NCBI GenBank assembly: GCA_036785705.1
Contig: JAWUZG010000159.1
Coordinates: forward strand, 6,138,635-6,202,634
Direction of reading: 5' to 3'
DNA: 64,000 nucleotides
Origin: Acanthornis magna
Lineage: Eukaryota; Chordata; Aves; Passeriformes; Acanthizidae
Part shown: positions 1-13,000 of the stretch, one piece after another
Numbering within the stretch: position 1 is the stretch's first letter
Layout of the letters: every line of letters starts with the position of its first letter
Program-made: the position numbers and the translations under genes
The notes under the pieces: generated by a model
The model's database searches: none
What the model saw: the letters and a program-made list of their open reading frames with translations, nothing else
Told to the model about the DNA's origin: nothing

Positions 1-864
1 CAACACCTGATGGTGATTTCCTGGTTCCATGAAGTCAGGGACAAAAGTTTCTTGGTTTTTTCTGTGGATTTCACTAAAATTTCTTGTAGTTTGGACAAAA
101 TTTGATAATGAGCAAGTACAAATAATGCAAGATACAGGGTGGTTTTTATTTACTACATTTTAACTATGCAAAATATAATCTCCTTATCTCCGTCAATATC
201 CACTTTTTTTTTTTTTTTCAATTAAAAGATGAGTTGCTTAGACATAAAGTGAAAAAGCAGAGAGAGGTGTAGTGGATGTGGAAGTTATCAGTCTGGGAAT
301 CTGGACTGGCTTAATTTCAGTTCTCTAATTACCAGCAGCCTTCAAAAGTCAGAGATAATCACGAGAGAGGCTCTGCCTTGGAGGTTTCCTGCTGTAAACA
401 GGACAGAGGGAAGGGCACAGTGAGGGCACTCGGTTGTGTGGTCTGCACATACAAGTTTTTAGCTTAGAACTGTTCTAAACACCTTCCCTGCAAATCAGGA
501 TTGAAGGAGTGAGGAACTGAATCTCTGCCGAGGTGGTCCTGCCTTTAGTTTGCGCTGAAGGGGAAGTTTCTGCAGTGGGTTTGTGAGATGAGGATAATTA
601 AAAAAGCAGCAATATTTCAGAGTGATAAATTGATGCATATTCATCAAAAGAGACATGTGGGAGCACAGCTTACAATGAATATCTGGTTTTTTGGTAACTA
701 GAAAAAACCATTGTGCAATATCTTAATCATGGGGTGTAATTTTAAACTTCTATTTATTCTATTCCTTTATCTGAACACCTTCACGTGGTGATATTGGGAT
801 GCTGCATTTGCCTTTCAACAATGAGAAGTGATGGCCTCAAGTGACGAGGACTTTTCTATTGCAG
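1..864. other. Formin intron, no exon seen
   Basis: AT-rich intronic sequence with a poly-T run near 206-219. I see no splice-bounded open frame that could extend the PH domain upstream of 865. Confidence 0.5.
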
Positions 865-1038
865 CTTGATTTCAACTCCAGGACCATCTTTAACATCGAG
901 AAGGGAATTATTAAGAAGCAGTTCCCTTTCTCCCAAGTGAAAGCCTGCGAAGACGCTGAGCGGAGGCGCTTCAGCATCGCCTTCCACGGGCGGCAGGACT
1001 ACGAGCTGGAGGCTGTGTCCCTGGAGGACAAAAGGAAG
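865..1038 (+). CDS. Formin exon 1 of window (PH-like domain, C-terminal part)
   Basis: The exon follows a TTGCAG acceptor and ends at AAG|GTGAGG, giving 58 codons with phase 0 at both ends. The peptide runs from LDFNSRTIFNIEKG to VSLEDKRK. The beta-strand pattern (basic IIKKQFPFSQV, then RRFSIAFHG, YELEA) and the SLEDKRK start of a terminal helix resemble the second half of a PH domain, which binds phosphoinositides or proteins at membranes. Preceding exons are not in the window. Confidence 0.85.
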
Positions 1039-4000
1039 GTGAGGCTGTCCCTGTCCCTGACGCCACTGTAAATGCCAGGGGGTGGCACCCAGTGGCACCA
1101 GGGGGTGGCACCCAGCGGCGCCAGCACTGGTGCGCTGTCGGGATCCACGCGAGGAACGGACTACAGCACACCAGTGTGATGTTCTGATAGCTGATTTATT
1201 ATGACAAAAGCTTATATTTTATAACATAATTTATTCCGTATACGTGATCGTACCATGATCATGCATATCTATGATTGGCTGCACTACTTTTTCACACGAA
1301 TAATTTCTCTAATTTCTCTAATGCTGTTCTCTAACAGCACACCAGTGTGATATTCTGATAGCCAGTTTATTATAACAAAAGCTTATATTTTATAACATCA
1401 TTTGTTCTGTACACGTGATCGTACCATGATCATCATACCTGTGATTGGCTGCGCTACTTTTTCACACGAATAATTTCTCTGATGATTGGATAATTATTGT
1501 TCGTTAGCTGTTCGCAAGCTGTTAGTAAGCAACACTTCTTGCTACAATATCCCAGAAGTTTGTTACTTGCTTCCACATTCTCTTGTCACTTCAGTGGATT
1601 TTTCTTACTGCTTCAGTGGTTTGCAACTGTCCCTTCATTGTTCTTTTATACCTTCTACAGTTCCTTCATTGCTCTTTCATGCTCTTCACAGTTCTTCCAT
1701 TGCTCTTTCATACTCTTTACAGTTCTTCCTTGCTCTTTCATACTCTTCACAGTGTTCTCTATTATTCTTTCACACCTTTTACAGTTCCCCCACTGCCCAA
1801 GCCCCACCAGTGATGGTGCAGGCACACAGGAGGGATGGCTTTGGTCCCTGGGTGATCGGGCGTGGAGCAAAGGGAATGGGAGCTCAGGACAGGGTTTGGC
1901 CTCGGTTTTGGCACAATTCGTAGGGCTGGGGAGGTGCAGCCTGCTCGAGATGTGGTGTCCAAGTGGGGCTGTTCTGCAGCTCCACCTTGGATAGAACTGC
2001 TCTGGGAGTGTGTGAAACAAACGAACAAACTGGGGATGTGCACAACTGAATTCTTATTGGAACCTTCTAAGCACTTTTTCTTCTCTGTGTACGGTATTTC
2101 TTAAAATGCCTGATTTTAAGGAGGAATGAGAATCATCCTCATGCTGAGAAAAGACCCACAGCTTCATCTTTGGCCATTGCCTGAGATTTTCGGCTGAATC
2201 AATTGGGTGCTGCTTGGGCTTGAACTGAGCTGAACAGAAACTTTGTGCCAGACTGCTTTGGATATGAATTAAAAAGTTCTGTTTTACAGTAACCCCTCCA
2301 GAATAAAATTCTATTCTCCTTACACTGAGGGTTTTAGAATTGTGGGCATAAAACCAAATTTCAGTTAAGTAGTTTAGCATCACAGAAAAAACCTTACTTC
2401 TTCTATGTTGATTTATTTAACCCATTTGGCCATGGCTTATAGTGTTGTCTGTTATCTCTGTACTTGTAAAACCCAACCATCGATGTCTTATTGGAGGGAA
2501 CTAACATGGAAAGTGTTCTTTCTCTGCTGCCACTTTCTGCCTAGATAATCTACCTTCTGAGCAGAGTCCTACGGAGCAATTCTTGCAAGAGAGCAGCAGA
2601 GTCCTGCTCGGGCAGACCTGCAGAGTGTGACGTGATCCACGAAGGGCTGCTGGATTTGCAGCAGAACCCTTTAACCTCCTCTGAATGGGTGAAGTATGAG
2701 CTCTGGATTTTGTTAAAATTTCTGATAAATGCATTAAGATTTTATTGAGCTTATAAGTTCATTATTTGCTTTCTTATTAAAGTAAAGATGCAAATCTGCA
2801 TGAGAGGAAAGCATTGCAGTGAGCTGTGTCAGTGCAGCAGTGAGACCCAAACCCCAAAGCTGTGGTGTGATCTGGGCCCTGCTGGGAGCACAAATCCATC
2901 ACGGGGATGGTGCTCAGGAAAGTTTTGATGCTGGGACTTTGTTCCTCTCCTGACTTTTCCCTCCATTCTCGGGAATGCAATGATTTTCTGTGGTTTGCTC
3001 CCCAGCTGCAGACAAATCACTCTTCCCCTGGGACAGCTCCTAAACTACCTGGAAATCGCTTATACCATCACAGGAGAGAAAGAGAGATGAAAGAAATTCT
3101 GTCTAGCAAAAGCTAATGAAAAAAAGTTCACATTGTAATTATCTGCACAGGGCAATTATCCCAAAAGACTTCACAGTTCACAGAAAATGATTTTAATTGT
3201 TTTTAAAAGGCTACTGCTGTATGTCTTGTAAACACTATCCTCAAGAGTGCCCTGGATTTGTTACCATGCAACACCAAACAGGTTCGTTAACAAACAAAAA
3301 TTGATTTTTATTTATCTTGTGAAGCCAAGCCTTTGTTGTTTTCTTCTGGATATTAATCCTCTCTCTTTCTCCTTTTTTATATTTGGCAAAGTAAGTGATG
3401 GTGGAAGCATCTGGAGATCCGATTAAACCATAAGTCCCTGCCTTGAAGAAAGGAGAGATCAATAGAAGTGCCAGCTCCATTAAACAATTCTTATCACTTT
3501 GACTGGTTGTGTGCGAATAGGTGCAGTTTATATTTTATGTTTAATTTGTTCTGGAGCAGCTAAACTTATTTAAATTCCTCACAGAACACCTTAAACAACC
3601 AGCCACACCTTGAAGAGAGAGTGGAGGGAAAGAGAGGTTTGATAGAACTGCCAGGATGATAAAGAAAGGCAGAAACCCTCCAGAAAAATGAGAAGGGAAA
3701 TGCTTAAATTAGAATAAAACCCACATAGAGTAAAGCCCAACCTCTTGTTGAGACCTTTGGTAGGAACAGCAGGGCAGAATTCCAGAGGAGAGGTGGAAAC
3801 AGAGGATTCTACTGGAATGGAAGCTCTGCGTGGTCAGGCAATTTCTTCCAGGGTTAATTATGATTTTAAGAGGTTTTCCCCAAATTTTGGCACAGTCGCT
3901 TCTGCTGGAGGCCCTCGAGAGCAGAACACTTTGACCCTTTCCTGCCAAGTGACTCCTGGGAATGAGGGGGCCCAGGATGAGCGTCCTTGGAGTAATAGGA

Positions 4001-7000
4001 TTTCCAAGAGAGAGGAATATTGGAGAAAAGGATTGGGAACTGAATTTGGTAGTTTGTTTACAGCTTGGTGGAGTAAAACCTGGAAGACACAGGAACTCTG
4101 AAGCCTTGTCACATTATGCACTGTTCAGTCTCACAGTGGATTCCTCTAAAAGCTCAGAGTCCAAAAGATCCCTTATCCCCAAAAAATGAGGAATAAATGG
4201 AGTGGGAGGGACAGAGCATGGCAAAAGAATTAATAGAAGTTGGGTGATTTTTAATTGATGGTCAGATTTTAGTTTTCGCTCTCACTGGGCATGGCAGGCT
4301 GTTCAGATTTTGTGTCACAGTTTATTTTGGTGTCAGTAAGAACATCTCAGAGATTCTGTGCTTTACCACAGATACTTTTTGCCTGTTCCATGGATGGTGC
4401 TGTAAACACGTGGGGATTTATTGCTATTAGGTGCTTTCCCAAGTGCCAGGCTGTGCCAATAAGAAATCAGTGAAGAATGAGCTGTGTGTCCATCCCTTGT
4501 CCTCCAGGTGTGTGGCACAGCTGCGAGAAGGAGAATTGGCTCTGCAGAGCCTTGGGCTGGGGGGACAGAGCCAACCTGTGGAGCCTGCAGCCACCACAGT
4601 GCCCCTGGCCGCTGGCAGGGCGAGGGTCAGCAGGGACAGAGGGGGCTCCACCTTCTCCCTCCAGACCCCACAGCACCACTATGTGTGAGTATATTTGTTA
4701 ATTGATCATTTATTAGAGCACAGCTGGCAGGGCGAGGGTCAGCAGGGACAGAGGGGGCTCCACCTTCTCCCTCCGGACCCCACAGCACCACTATGTGTGA
4801 GTATTTTTGTTAACTGATTGTTTATTAAAGCACAGTTACTGTGCACGAGGTCAGGTGACAGAGGAGCTCAGTGGCCCAGAGTGAAATACCAACACTGAGG
4901 TCATCAGAATGACAGAAATGACCTCTCCCATTGCTCTGCAGAGATCTGATGAGGATTTTCAGGAGGAATCAGAGGTGGAAGCGAGCTGGTGTCCTGAAAC
5001 GCTGCCCACAGCAGCTGGGGAGGTGTCGTGTTGGGAGGCAGGAGGAGATGCCTGCTCCAGCTGCTGGGCCAGATGTGCACAGGGTCTGGGTGCCAGTGCA
5101 GCACCCCCGGCCAGGCTGGGGAGTGAGGTACCGGGGAGCTGCAAAAGCTCAAAACCACGGCAAAACCTCATCTCTCAGCCCCAAACACGTCAGCAATTCG
5201 CTCTGGAAAGGCAGAGGCAGCAGCTCTGCCAAGTGCAGCTGCTGAGCATCACTCTGCTCACATCTGGAACATCTGTGGCTGGCTTGGGCAGGGTTAGTTA
5301 ATGTAAATGCTATTTGCATTCCTGGTGTTTACAGGTTCTATTCTCCCGTTTCAGGTTCCGGGTGCCCCTCACTGCCCAGAACAGCAGGCCCGGGGCTGCT
5401 GGCAGGCTGCAGGAGGAGTGGGTGTCCCTCCTGGAGAGGCACTGCCAGCTGGGCCACGGTGCCACCCTGCCCCGGGAGGGCTCTCAGGGCTGCAGCAGCC
5501 CCGAAGCTGATTACGAGGAATTCATTGCACCCCCAAATGAGGAGGAAGAGGACACTCCCCGCTCTGGTGGGAGCCCTACAAGGAGCAGCCTGGGCCAGCC
5601 TTCGGTGCCCCCAGCACATGGGGCAGCCCCAGCCCCAGCAGCTGTGCCAGCTCCCACCTGCAGGGCAGAGCCCCCAGCCCCCCCTGCCCTCCCCCAGCCC
5701 TGCAGCCTCTCCCCAGCGGCACAGAGAACCAAAGCCTTCCACTGGGATCTTGTTCCCTGTGACAAGGTGAGGATGAAAGCGATGGGAGCTGTTAAAGGGA
5801 AAACCTAAATGCTGTAGCCTGTGGTACACGGACGGTTATAAAATCCAGCTGTGCACCAAACGGCCTGGATGCTCTCCCTGGGTTTGGGGGGAACAAAGGG
5901 TCTCTCTTCTCCTGGCTTTTTGTTTACCCTGTGTCCCTCCTGTATTTTTAGATTCCCAAATCTGTCTGGGCCTCATGTGACCCATGCAAGAGAAAAATAG
6001 ATGTGCCCAGGCTCTGTGAGCAGTTCCAGATCCAGGACACGGCAGTGCTTTTGGGCAGTGAACCTGCAGTGAATCAGCACATCCTGCTGGATAGAAAAGT
6101 CGCCCATAACTTCAGTGAGTGAATAAATGAGGGCTGTGCTCTCCTCTCTGCAAGGCTGGGCTGAGCTCTGCCTGCGTTTGCTGGTTGTGCTTTCTGCCAT
6201 TCAACAGGCAGTGATCAAGGCTGTGTATAAATCATTTTAATTCAGTGTTTCTCTCTTTATCAAAAAAGGCCCCCAAGGCTCAGTTCCGCCAAACACACTC
6301 CCTGATAATGCAGAGATGGAGCCCCAAGCTGCTCCCCTTGTACAAAATGTGGGTGATGCTCCTGCCTTGGGTCAGCAGTGTAAAATCACCCACGACACCT
6401 GGGAATTAATTTCAGCCTCTGAGCTCCGAGGCTTTCCCAATTTCGTGGGTTGCAAGGTCACCAGGAGCAGGTTGGGAGGCAGACTGGGAGCTCTGAGCTG
6501 CACTCAGCAACTTCACGTTCTGGGCTGGGTTGGTGTGAGAAGCCTTCGGGGCAGCCCCAGCTCAGGGCACAGCAATTCCTGACTTTTCCCTGGGCGAGGG
6601 CTCAGGATGTGAGCAGGATCCTGTTCTCCAACACAATCCTTTGCTCTCACACCTCAGCTGGGGCTCTCCCAAAAACCTGAGCTGAACAGAGCTGATGAAG
6701 CAGCTCAACACCAGCTCTGCTCCTCCTAATCAAACACTGCCAAGGTCTGTCGACTCCTTTGATGGCAAGTGGCAGATATTAAAGGAGCAGGAGTTCTTCT
6801 CCTCCTTCTTCTTCTTCTAATTGTTCTTCAGAGAGAACTCTGATTTCTGTTACAAAGATGCCTTTCCAAAAAATTTCTATAACCTTGAGATGCTTTAAGA
6901 AGTGTTACACATGTATGGAATTTCTGGGGCAGATCTTTCTGAAGTTTTAATGATTTCATCTTGATGATGAATATTAATAAGAAAAAAATGTATTTTGGAG

Positions 7001-10000
7001 ATCTTGTAAAGTTTTAATTGGGAAATGTAAATGGAGATAACTTGGAATTATGGCATCCCTTGACTAACAATTCGAAGGGTTAAAAGGAAGAGTGATAGGA
7101 AAGTGCTGTTGCAGATAAAAGAATCTTGTAATAACACTTTTATCTACTAAATTATTGCCGTTTCTTTGAGGAAATTTCTTTCCTTTGCTTTTCAAATAGC
7201 ACCATTCTTCCTTTTGATCCTGTTCCTCTTACAACATTTTTCATTGGGACATTCTACATCCGTTTCTTAATCTCATCCTCATCAGTGAGAGTTTTGGCAT
7301 ATCCTTATTATAATGAACATTACTTAGATCAAAAGTTAATTTGATCCTGAGAATTCTGATTAATCTTGCTGCAAGTGCTGCAAACCACGGTCCTTAAATT
7401 AATGAATAAAAAGATGAAATTCCAAAATGCCAATAGGTTAAAAATTCTGGAGAATTCGAGAGGAGGAAAATGAGAGCTCTGAGAGATCTCCACACTGAAT
7501 TCAAGACCAATGTATGGGAAAATACAAATAAAAGCTGAATTATCTAATGGATTCTTGTTGAAAAAAGAAATTTCTGCCATAGAGGGAGCAGGTATCAATA
7601 AGAGACAAGGAAAACACCCTCAGATTTGTTTTCCTTTGATTACTGCAATGCAAATTAAAAGAAAACACAAAGACTCAATTATTGCCTTATGACAGCAGCT
7701 GCTAAATATTTTTTTCTGTTTATTTGGGGTTTTTTTTCTTTCTTTTTTAAAATCTGCTAAGTATAGATGAGATATTTTGTTGATTTTCCTTCCCTTGAGC
7801 ATTTCCTTCCGAGTAACCTAAGAATCCTTTTCCTCCAGACATTTTTCTTAAAAGTTTCCGTATAAAACCGAGTGAGCTGAAGGAAAAGCTGTTCATCATC
7901 CACGAGGAGAGTGGTGGCCTTACAGATGAGCAGATCACAGCACTAAGAAGGTAATTTTTGGGGGGAAATTTGTTTGTTTCTGGGGCCTTTTGGAGAAGGC
8001 AGAATCTGCTGCAAATAAGGTGAAGTTCAGGGAAGTTGGTTTGGAGAGGAGGGAGGCAGACAAGTGTAAAAGGAGCTTTCTGGGGTGATGGGATATTGGG
8101 AATATTTGTGTGTCTGAGTGGCAGAGATTTGTGGGTTTAAGGCAGAATGCAAATTTCCGTTTAAAAAATTGAAGAGATTTCAGGAGTGTAAGCAAACTGT
8201 TGGTGTGTGAAATTTGTAGGAGCTGGACTTTATCTTTTTGAATAGTTTAAGATATAGAAAGAAAGGAAAGAATTGGGATCCTAAAGCAGGATCTGTTATA
8301 CATCCAAATCCCCATTTGATACTTGGGCCTTTTTAATAAACGTTTTTATATGTGAAAGTTTGATGTGAAACTGTTTCTTGCTTCAAGATGACAGAAAAAT
8401 GTTTTGCTAAAGAAAACTGGGAGAAGAAAACACTGGCAGAGAAAGTGAGGAAGTAAATAGCTGAAGTTCCTACTTCCCATGGAATCAGTTTAATTTTGGC
8501 CTTGAAATCCTGATCTGAATCAGTAATTTTGAAGTCTGCAGGAAACGCTGACCACACTCTGCTGCTCAGGGCTCAGTCCTGACACTGCAGGTTCAGCCCA
8601 GGATCTCCACGCTGCTGAAATTGCTGTGACATCACTGATTTATGACATCTGGGCTCTTTGCCATCAGAAAATAATAATAATAATGATGGCAATGAAGCTT
8701 GAAATATCGTATTTTTTTCCTTGAAGCGTTTTCTGGATGGCAATAATGCTGAGGGAGTTTTTGCAGCAGTGGAATGTGTAAAGGATATTGATTGTTGTAT
8801 TGCTCTACGTTATATAAAAAATTCAAGGATTCAGACTATGCTATGTGAGTTCAAGGATTCTGTCCCTGGGATTATTATTTAGTGCCAAAACCAAATCTAG
8901 ATTTTGAAAACGGAAACTAAGAATCCATGTGCAAATCCTGCACTGAAAGGAAGCTACTTTTTTTCCATCCAAAGAATTTTAAGTGCGACCGAAACTGTTG
9001 GGATGCATCTTGAAATGAAGGCTTGGACTCCCAAGGCAGGGGGGAATTGAAGGATATTTTCTGGGATTTCAGCACTCCCAGGTCCCCTGGTCAATGCACT
9101 GAGGTGGGCTTGGCACAGCAGGAGGAGGACCTGCAGACCTTTCCATTGATTGAGGTGTCACAGTGGGAAATGTTCCCTCTGAAAACTCCTGTTAATTGAG
9201 AAGCCCTGGGCAGGACAGGAGCTCAACGAGGAAATTCCTCTCTGTGCAAATTGCTCCTGACCCTGTCTGAGCCTGGGCACGGTGTCCAAATCCTGCTGTT
9301 GTGGAGTGGAAAATCCTTCAGTCAAAGCAAACATTGCATTTTCCAGGCTGTGCCCAGGGAGCAGAGCGCTCTGCTCGTGTACCCAGTGAAGTGTTTGGTG
9401 ATTATTGCAAACTCCAAGACTTAATTTGGTACAGAAACCTCTCCCTCCTTGCCTGAATGATTCTTTGTCCTGATGTCTTAATAGCAAAGCACACCGTGTC
9501 TCTCTAAACTTCATTTTTTTCAGAGCAATGGGAGTTTTTTTCATTGTGCAAATTCCATTAAAGCTGCATTCATGTAAAAAGATATTTATGGAAAGCACTC
9601 ACGTGTTTTTGTGCTTCCTTTCCATTGTTCAATGCTTTAAGCTTTAAACCTTCGAGATAATCTGTTATTTCCATTTTCTATGCATAATGCAGCTAAACAA
9701 TTTTATGGGGTATCAGACTTCTGATTAAATGAAAATGTTTGCTGTCACCTTTTAAAATATGTTCTATGAATTTGCTTAAAAACTCAAACTATTTTTAATG
9801 ATGAATAAACATCCTTTCATTTGCCAACAGATAACTTATTTTTAAATGAAAATTCTTTCTTTTCTTGATGATAAAGTGTGCTGGAAGGATTACATTGTAA
9901 TCTGCTTTAATATAGATGGAACAATTCAAACCCCAGCAATTTTACAATTGAAATGTCATATTAATTATTGACAACAGTAAAATAAATCTTACTGTTTGTC

Positions 10001-13000
10001 CTGTGTTTAACGGGCTAAAATATTTGCTTTCTTTTTTCCATCTTTGACTAAGTTTCCTGACTTTTAATGGAACTGTACAGCTATGCCCATGAATGCTTAA
10101 TCACATCTGCTGTAAATTTGGAAGGTTGTTTGAAGAGAAAGAAAAGAGAGCAGACCTGAATACTTATTTCAGATTCTTTGCACTCCTCCTCATCTGTGAG
10201 CTCCACCATCGATTCTGTTTTTCTTCAGAAATGCTGTGAATTCCCCCAGTGATCAGTCGGACAGGCAGGAAGATTTCCAAAGGAAGGGAGCTGCGGTGCT
10301 GTGTTTGTTTTTCCGAGTGCAGGCACATTTGAAGATATCAATTTTCTAAAAATCTATGGCCCTGGGGAGTATTCGGTGACCTTGTGCGGAAGGGATGGAG
10401 TTGTGGAGCTGTGTTCTGTGCTGTCACTATTTAAACAAGTAAAAAACTCTGTCAGAATCATGGGAAAGAAGAGAAATGCTCCCATTAAGCCTTTAAAAAA
10501 TCCAGGGTGGATTTAAAAAACTTTAAAAAAATTTTAAAATTTTTTTAAAAACCCAGGGTGGGATTATCGAGGTGTCTGTGCAGAGTTGGACTGGATGGTC
10601 CTTGTGGGTCCCTTCCAGCTCAGGACATTCTGTGATAACAGAGATAAGAAATGGATCCGACCTCTTTGGAAATCAGGCCCTAAACTCCTCTGTCTCATGG
10701 TTTCAGCTTTTCTAAAAGATTCTCTCACTGTAAATAGTCTGGAAGCATTTCCAGGTATCCACACAGAGCTGCAGATCACTTTTGCTTTCCATCTCACTGT
10801 TGGTTCCAATGCCTGCAAAGCCCCACTGGATAAAGAACAAAGGCAAAACTTAAACCACACAAAATGGAAGAGATTGTTGCTCTGATTTTCTGATATTCGT
10901 GGAGATTCGCGGAAGCTCGCAGGGAAGTCAGGCAGGCAGCACCAAGATGGCAATTGAGAGAACTTTATTTACAATACTTTCTTTATATAAGCATTAATAA
11001 TCTAGCAACTATTGGTTGGCAGTTTTCCACCCCTAAAATGATAAGTTACAACCCTAGAGCATCCAGTACCAAAACCACAGAGATCAGAAAAGTACAGAAA
11101 TGCAACTTATCTCTATTCTCCATGAGAAAGAAGAGAAAGATTTCTAAAACAGTGCAACTCCAAGAGATTCCAGTGCAAGGAATGGAATAATTATTTTATC
11201 GGAATACAGAACGAAGAGGGAGAGGACATCTAATTTTCATTTTCTCTTGGCAGGTATTTGCCAACAGCGAAAGATGCAGAGAAGTACCTGTCCTTCAGGG
11301 GCTCTGGCTCAGAGCTGCATGAGGTTGACCAGTTCATGCTAGAGGTGAGGAGCTGCAGCATTCCAAGGCACCACATCCTATTTTCTGGACTAAATTTTAG
11401 TAATTTTTAGTAAATTAATTTCTAAACTAAAATTTTCAGCTCTGTCTGAGCTAAAACCACTACAAGCTGTTGTTTAGAACCTGAATTCACCATCTCACCC
11501 AGAATCAGTGTAAGAGGATCATTCTGATGAAGAAATAACAAGAGCTGCGTGGATCCCTTCACATCCCCAAGTCACGCTCCCTCCTCTTTCTCCAAAATAG
11601 GAGTGGATTTATCCTGAGCTAGATTCCCAAAATCTAGAAGCTGTAACCTATAAACCTGCATGTATTTAACCATTTTTTCTCACAAGGAAGAACTGGGATT
11701 TGATTTTAATCCTGTCTGGCCCTCAGAGCACACAGTGCTCTCTGCAATTTGCGGGTTAGTGCCAGAGTGTGTCCACAGGCTTCAGACCCAGAAAAAATGA
11801 GCACAGAAATTAGGAAAACAATAGCACAGCTGAATTGCTCAATAAATGATGAAAGATTTATGCTTGTTTTGGTATGAACATGAGTTTTGATTCCTTTTCT
11901 GTTCAATTCTGTGCAGATGTGTAAAATCCCTCACTTGGGCCAGAGGTTGGATCTCCTGCTCAGTGTCCGAGAGCTTCCTGAGAGCATGAGAGATCTGGAG
12001 CCTGTAAGTAACAAGGAATAAGTTTATTTTGGGTTTTTTTTCCCTTTTATTTTCATGTGTGCATTTAATATCATCCTTATTCCACCAAGATTCGAAATAA
12101 TGAGCCTGGCAGTAGAGTAGTCTTCAACAAAGGAGGGAGAAAGGAACAGGAAAAGATTTTCAAATTTTTATTTGGTGCTGTTAAACTTTCCTCTTTCTTT
12201 GGCCAGTGATGAGACAGAAGTGAATTTCACTATTAAATTTCAATTCTCTTTGCGGGGAGGTTCCTGCCCCATGAGCTGAAAAAAATCAAAGACATGGAGG
12301 ACGTTTATTTGACAAATCTCATTGAGATTTATTATTTTCTGAAGACTGAAGGAGCTGTTCCCCCTAAGGATTACAGCTCTGAACTGAAATATTTGGGAAG
12401 CCGAGCTCGAGTCCCTCTTTGCCTTTTTTAAGGATGACCTAAGGGTGGGGATGCAAATAACCAATGCCATTCCCATGACTGGATCCTGCTGTTCCCTGCC
12501 AGGCCTTTCCTGCCAGGTTTTGTCCATGCTTTGATTCAAAACAAGGATTTCGACACCGTGAAAGCATTTCAGAGGTTTTGCCCTCCTTCTGCATGGGAAT
12601 GAAAACAAAAGGTGAAAGTTCTGCAGGACCAAATTGTTATCCATTTGTGGCTGTGGTTAAAACCACAGTAACAGTGAGGAGAGCTCGGAGGAGAAATGGA
12701 AAGCACAGAGGAGAAGCACAGATTCCTGACCTTGCCTGCTGCTCTCACACTTTTGCTGTCCTCCACTGAGGCCAAATGTTGACTGTTTGGAAGCTATTTT
12801 ATGTACTGTTTGCTTTGATGGATATTTAAAGTTTATTGAGGAGCTGATTAGTGTCTAATTATGTTTTTACTTCTACACGCTAACACCTATTTTAAAATCA
12901 CAGAATATACACCTAAAATTCTATGGGGCAATGTGAATATTGGCTTTCAGCACCCTCTGGCCCTGAGCTGAGCTCTAAATGTTTTAACAACATCTTTCAG

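Noticed and set aside
2545..2688. Exon 2 ending at the first donor GTGAAG (48 codons, phase 0)
   Set aside because: Exon 3 needs two carried bases to keep its open frame; the donor at 2694 supplies them and gives EWVKCVAQL.
4723..4834. Second copy of the exon 3 end as a mutually exclusive exon
   Set aside because: The only upstream AG (4722-4723) has a poor pyrimidine tract, and entry there would shift the frame from either exon 2 or exon 3.
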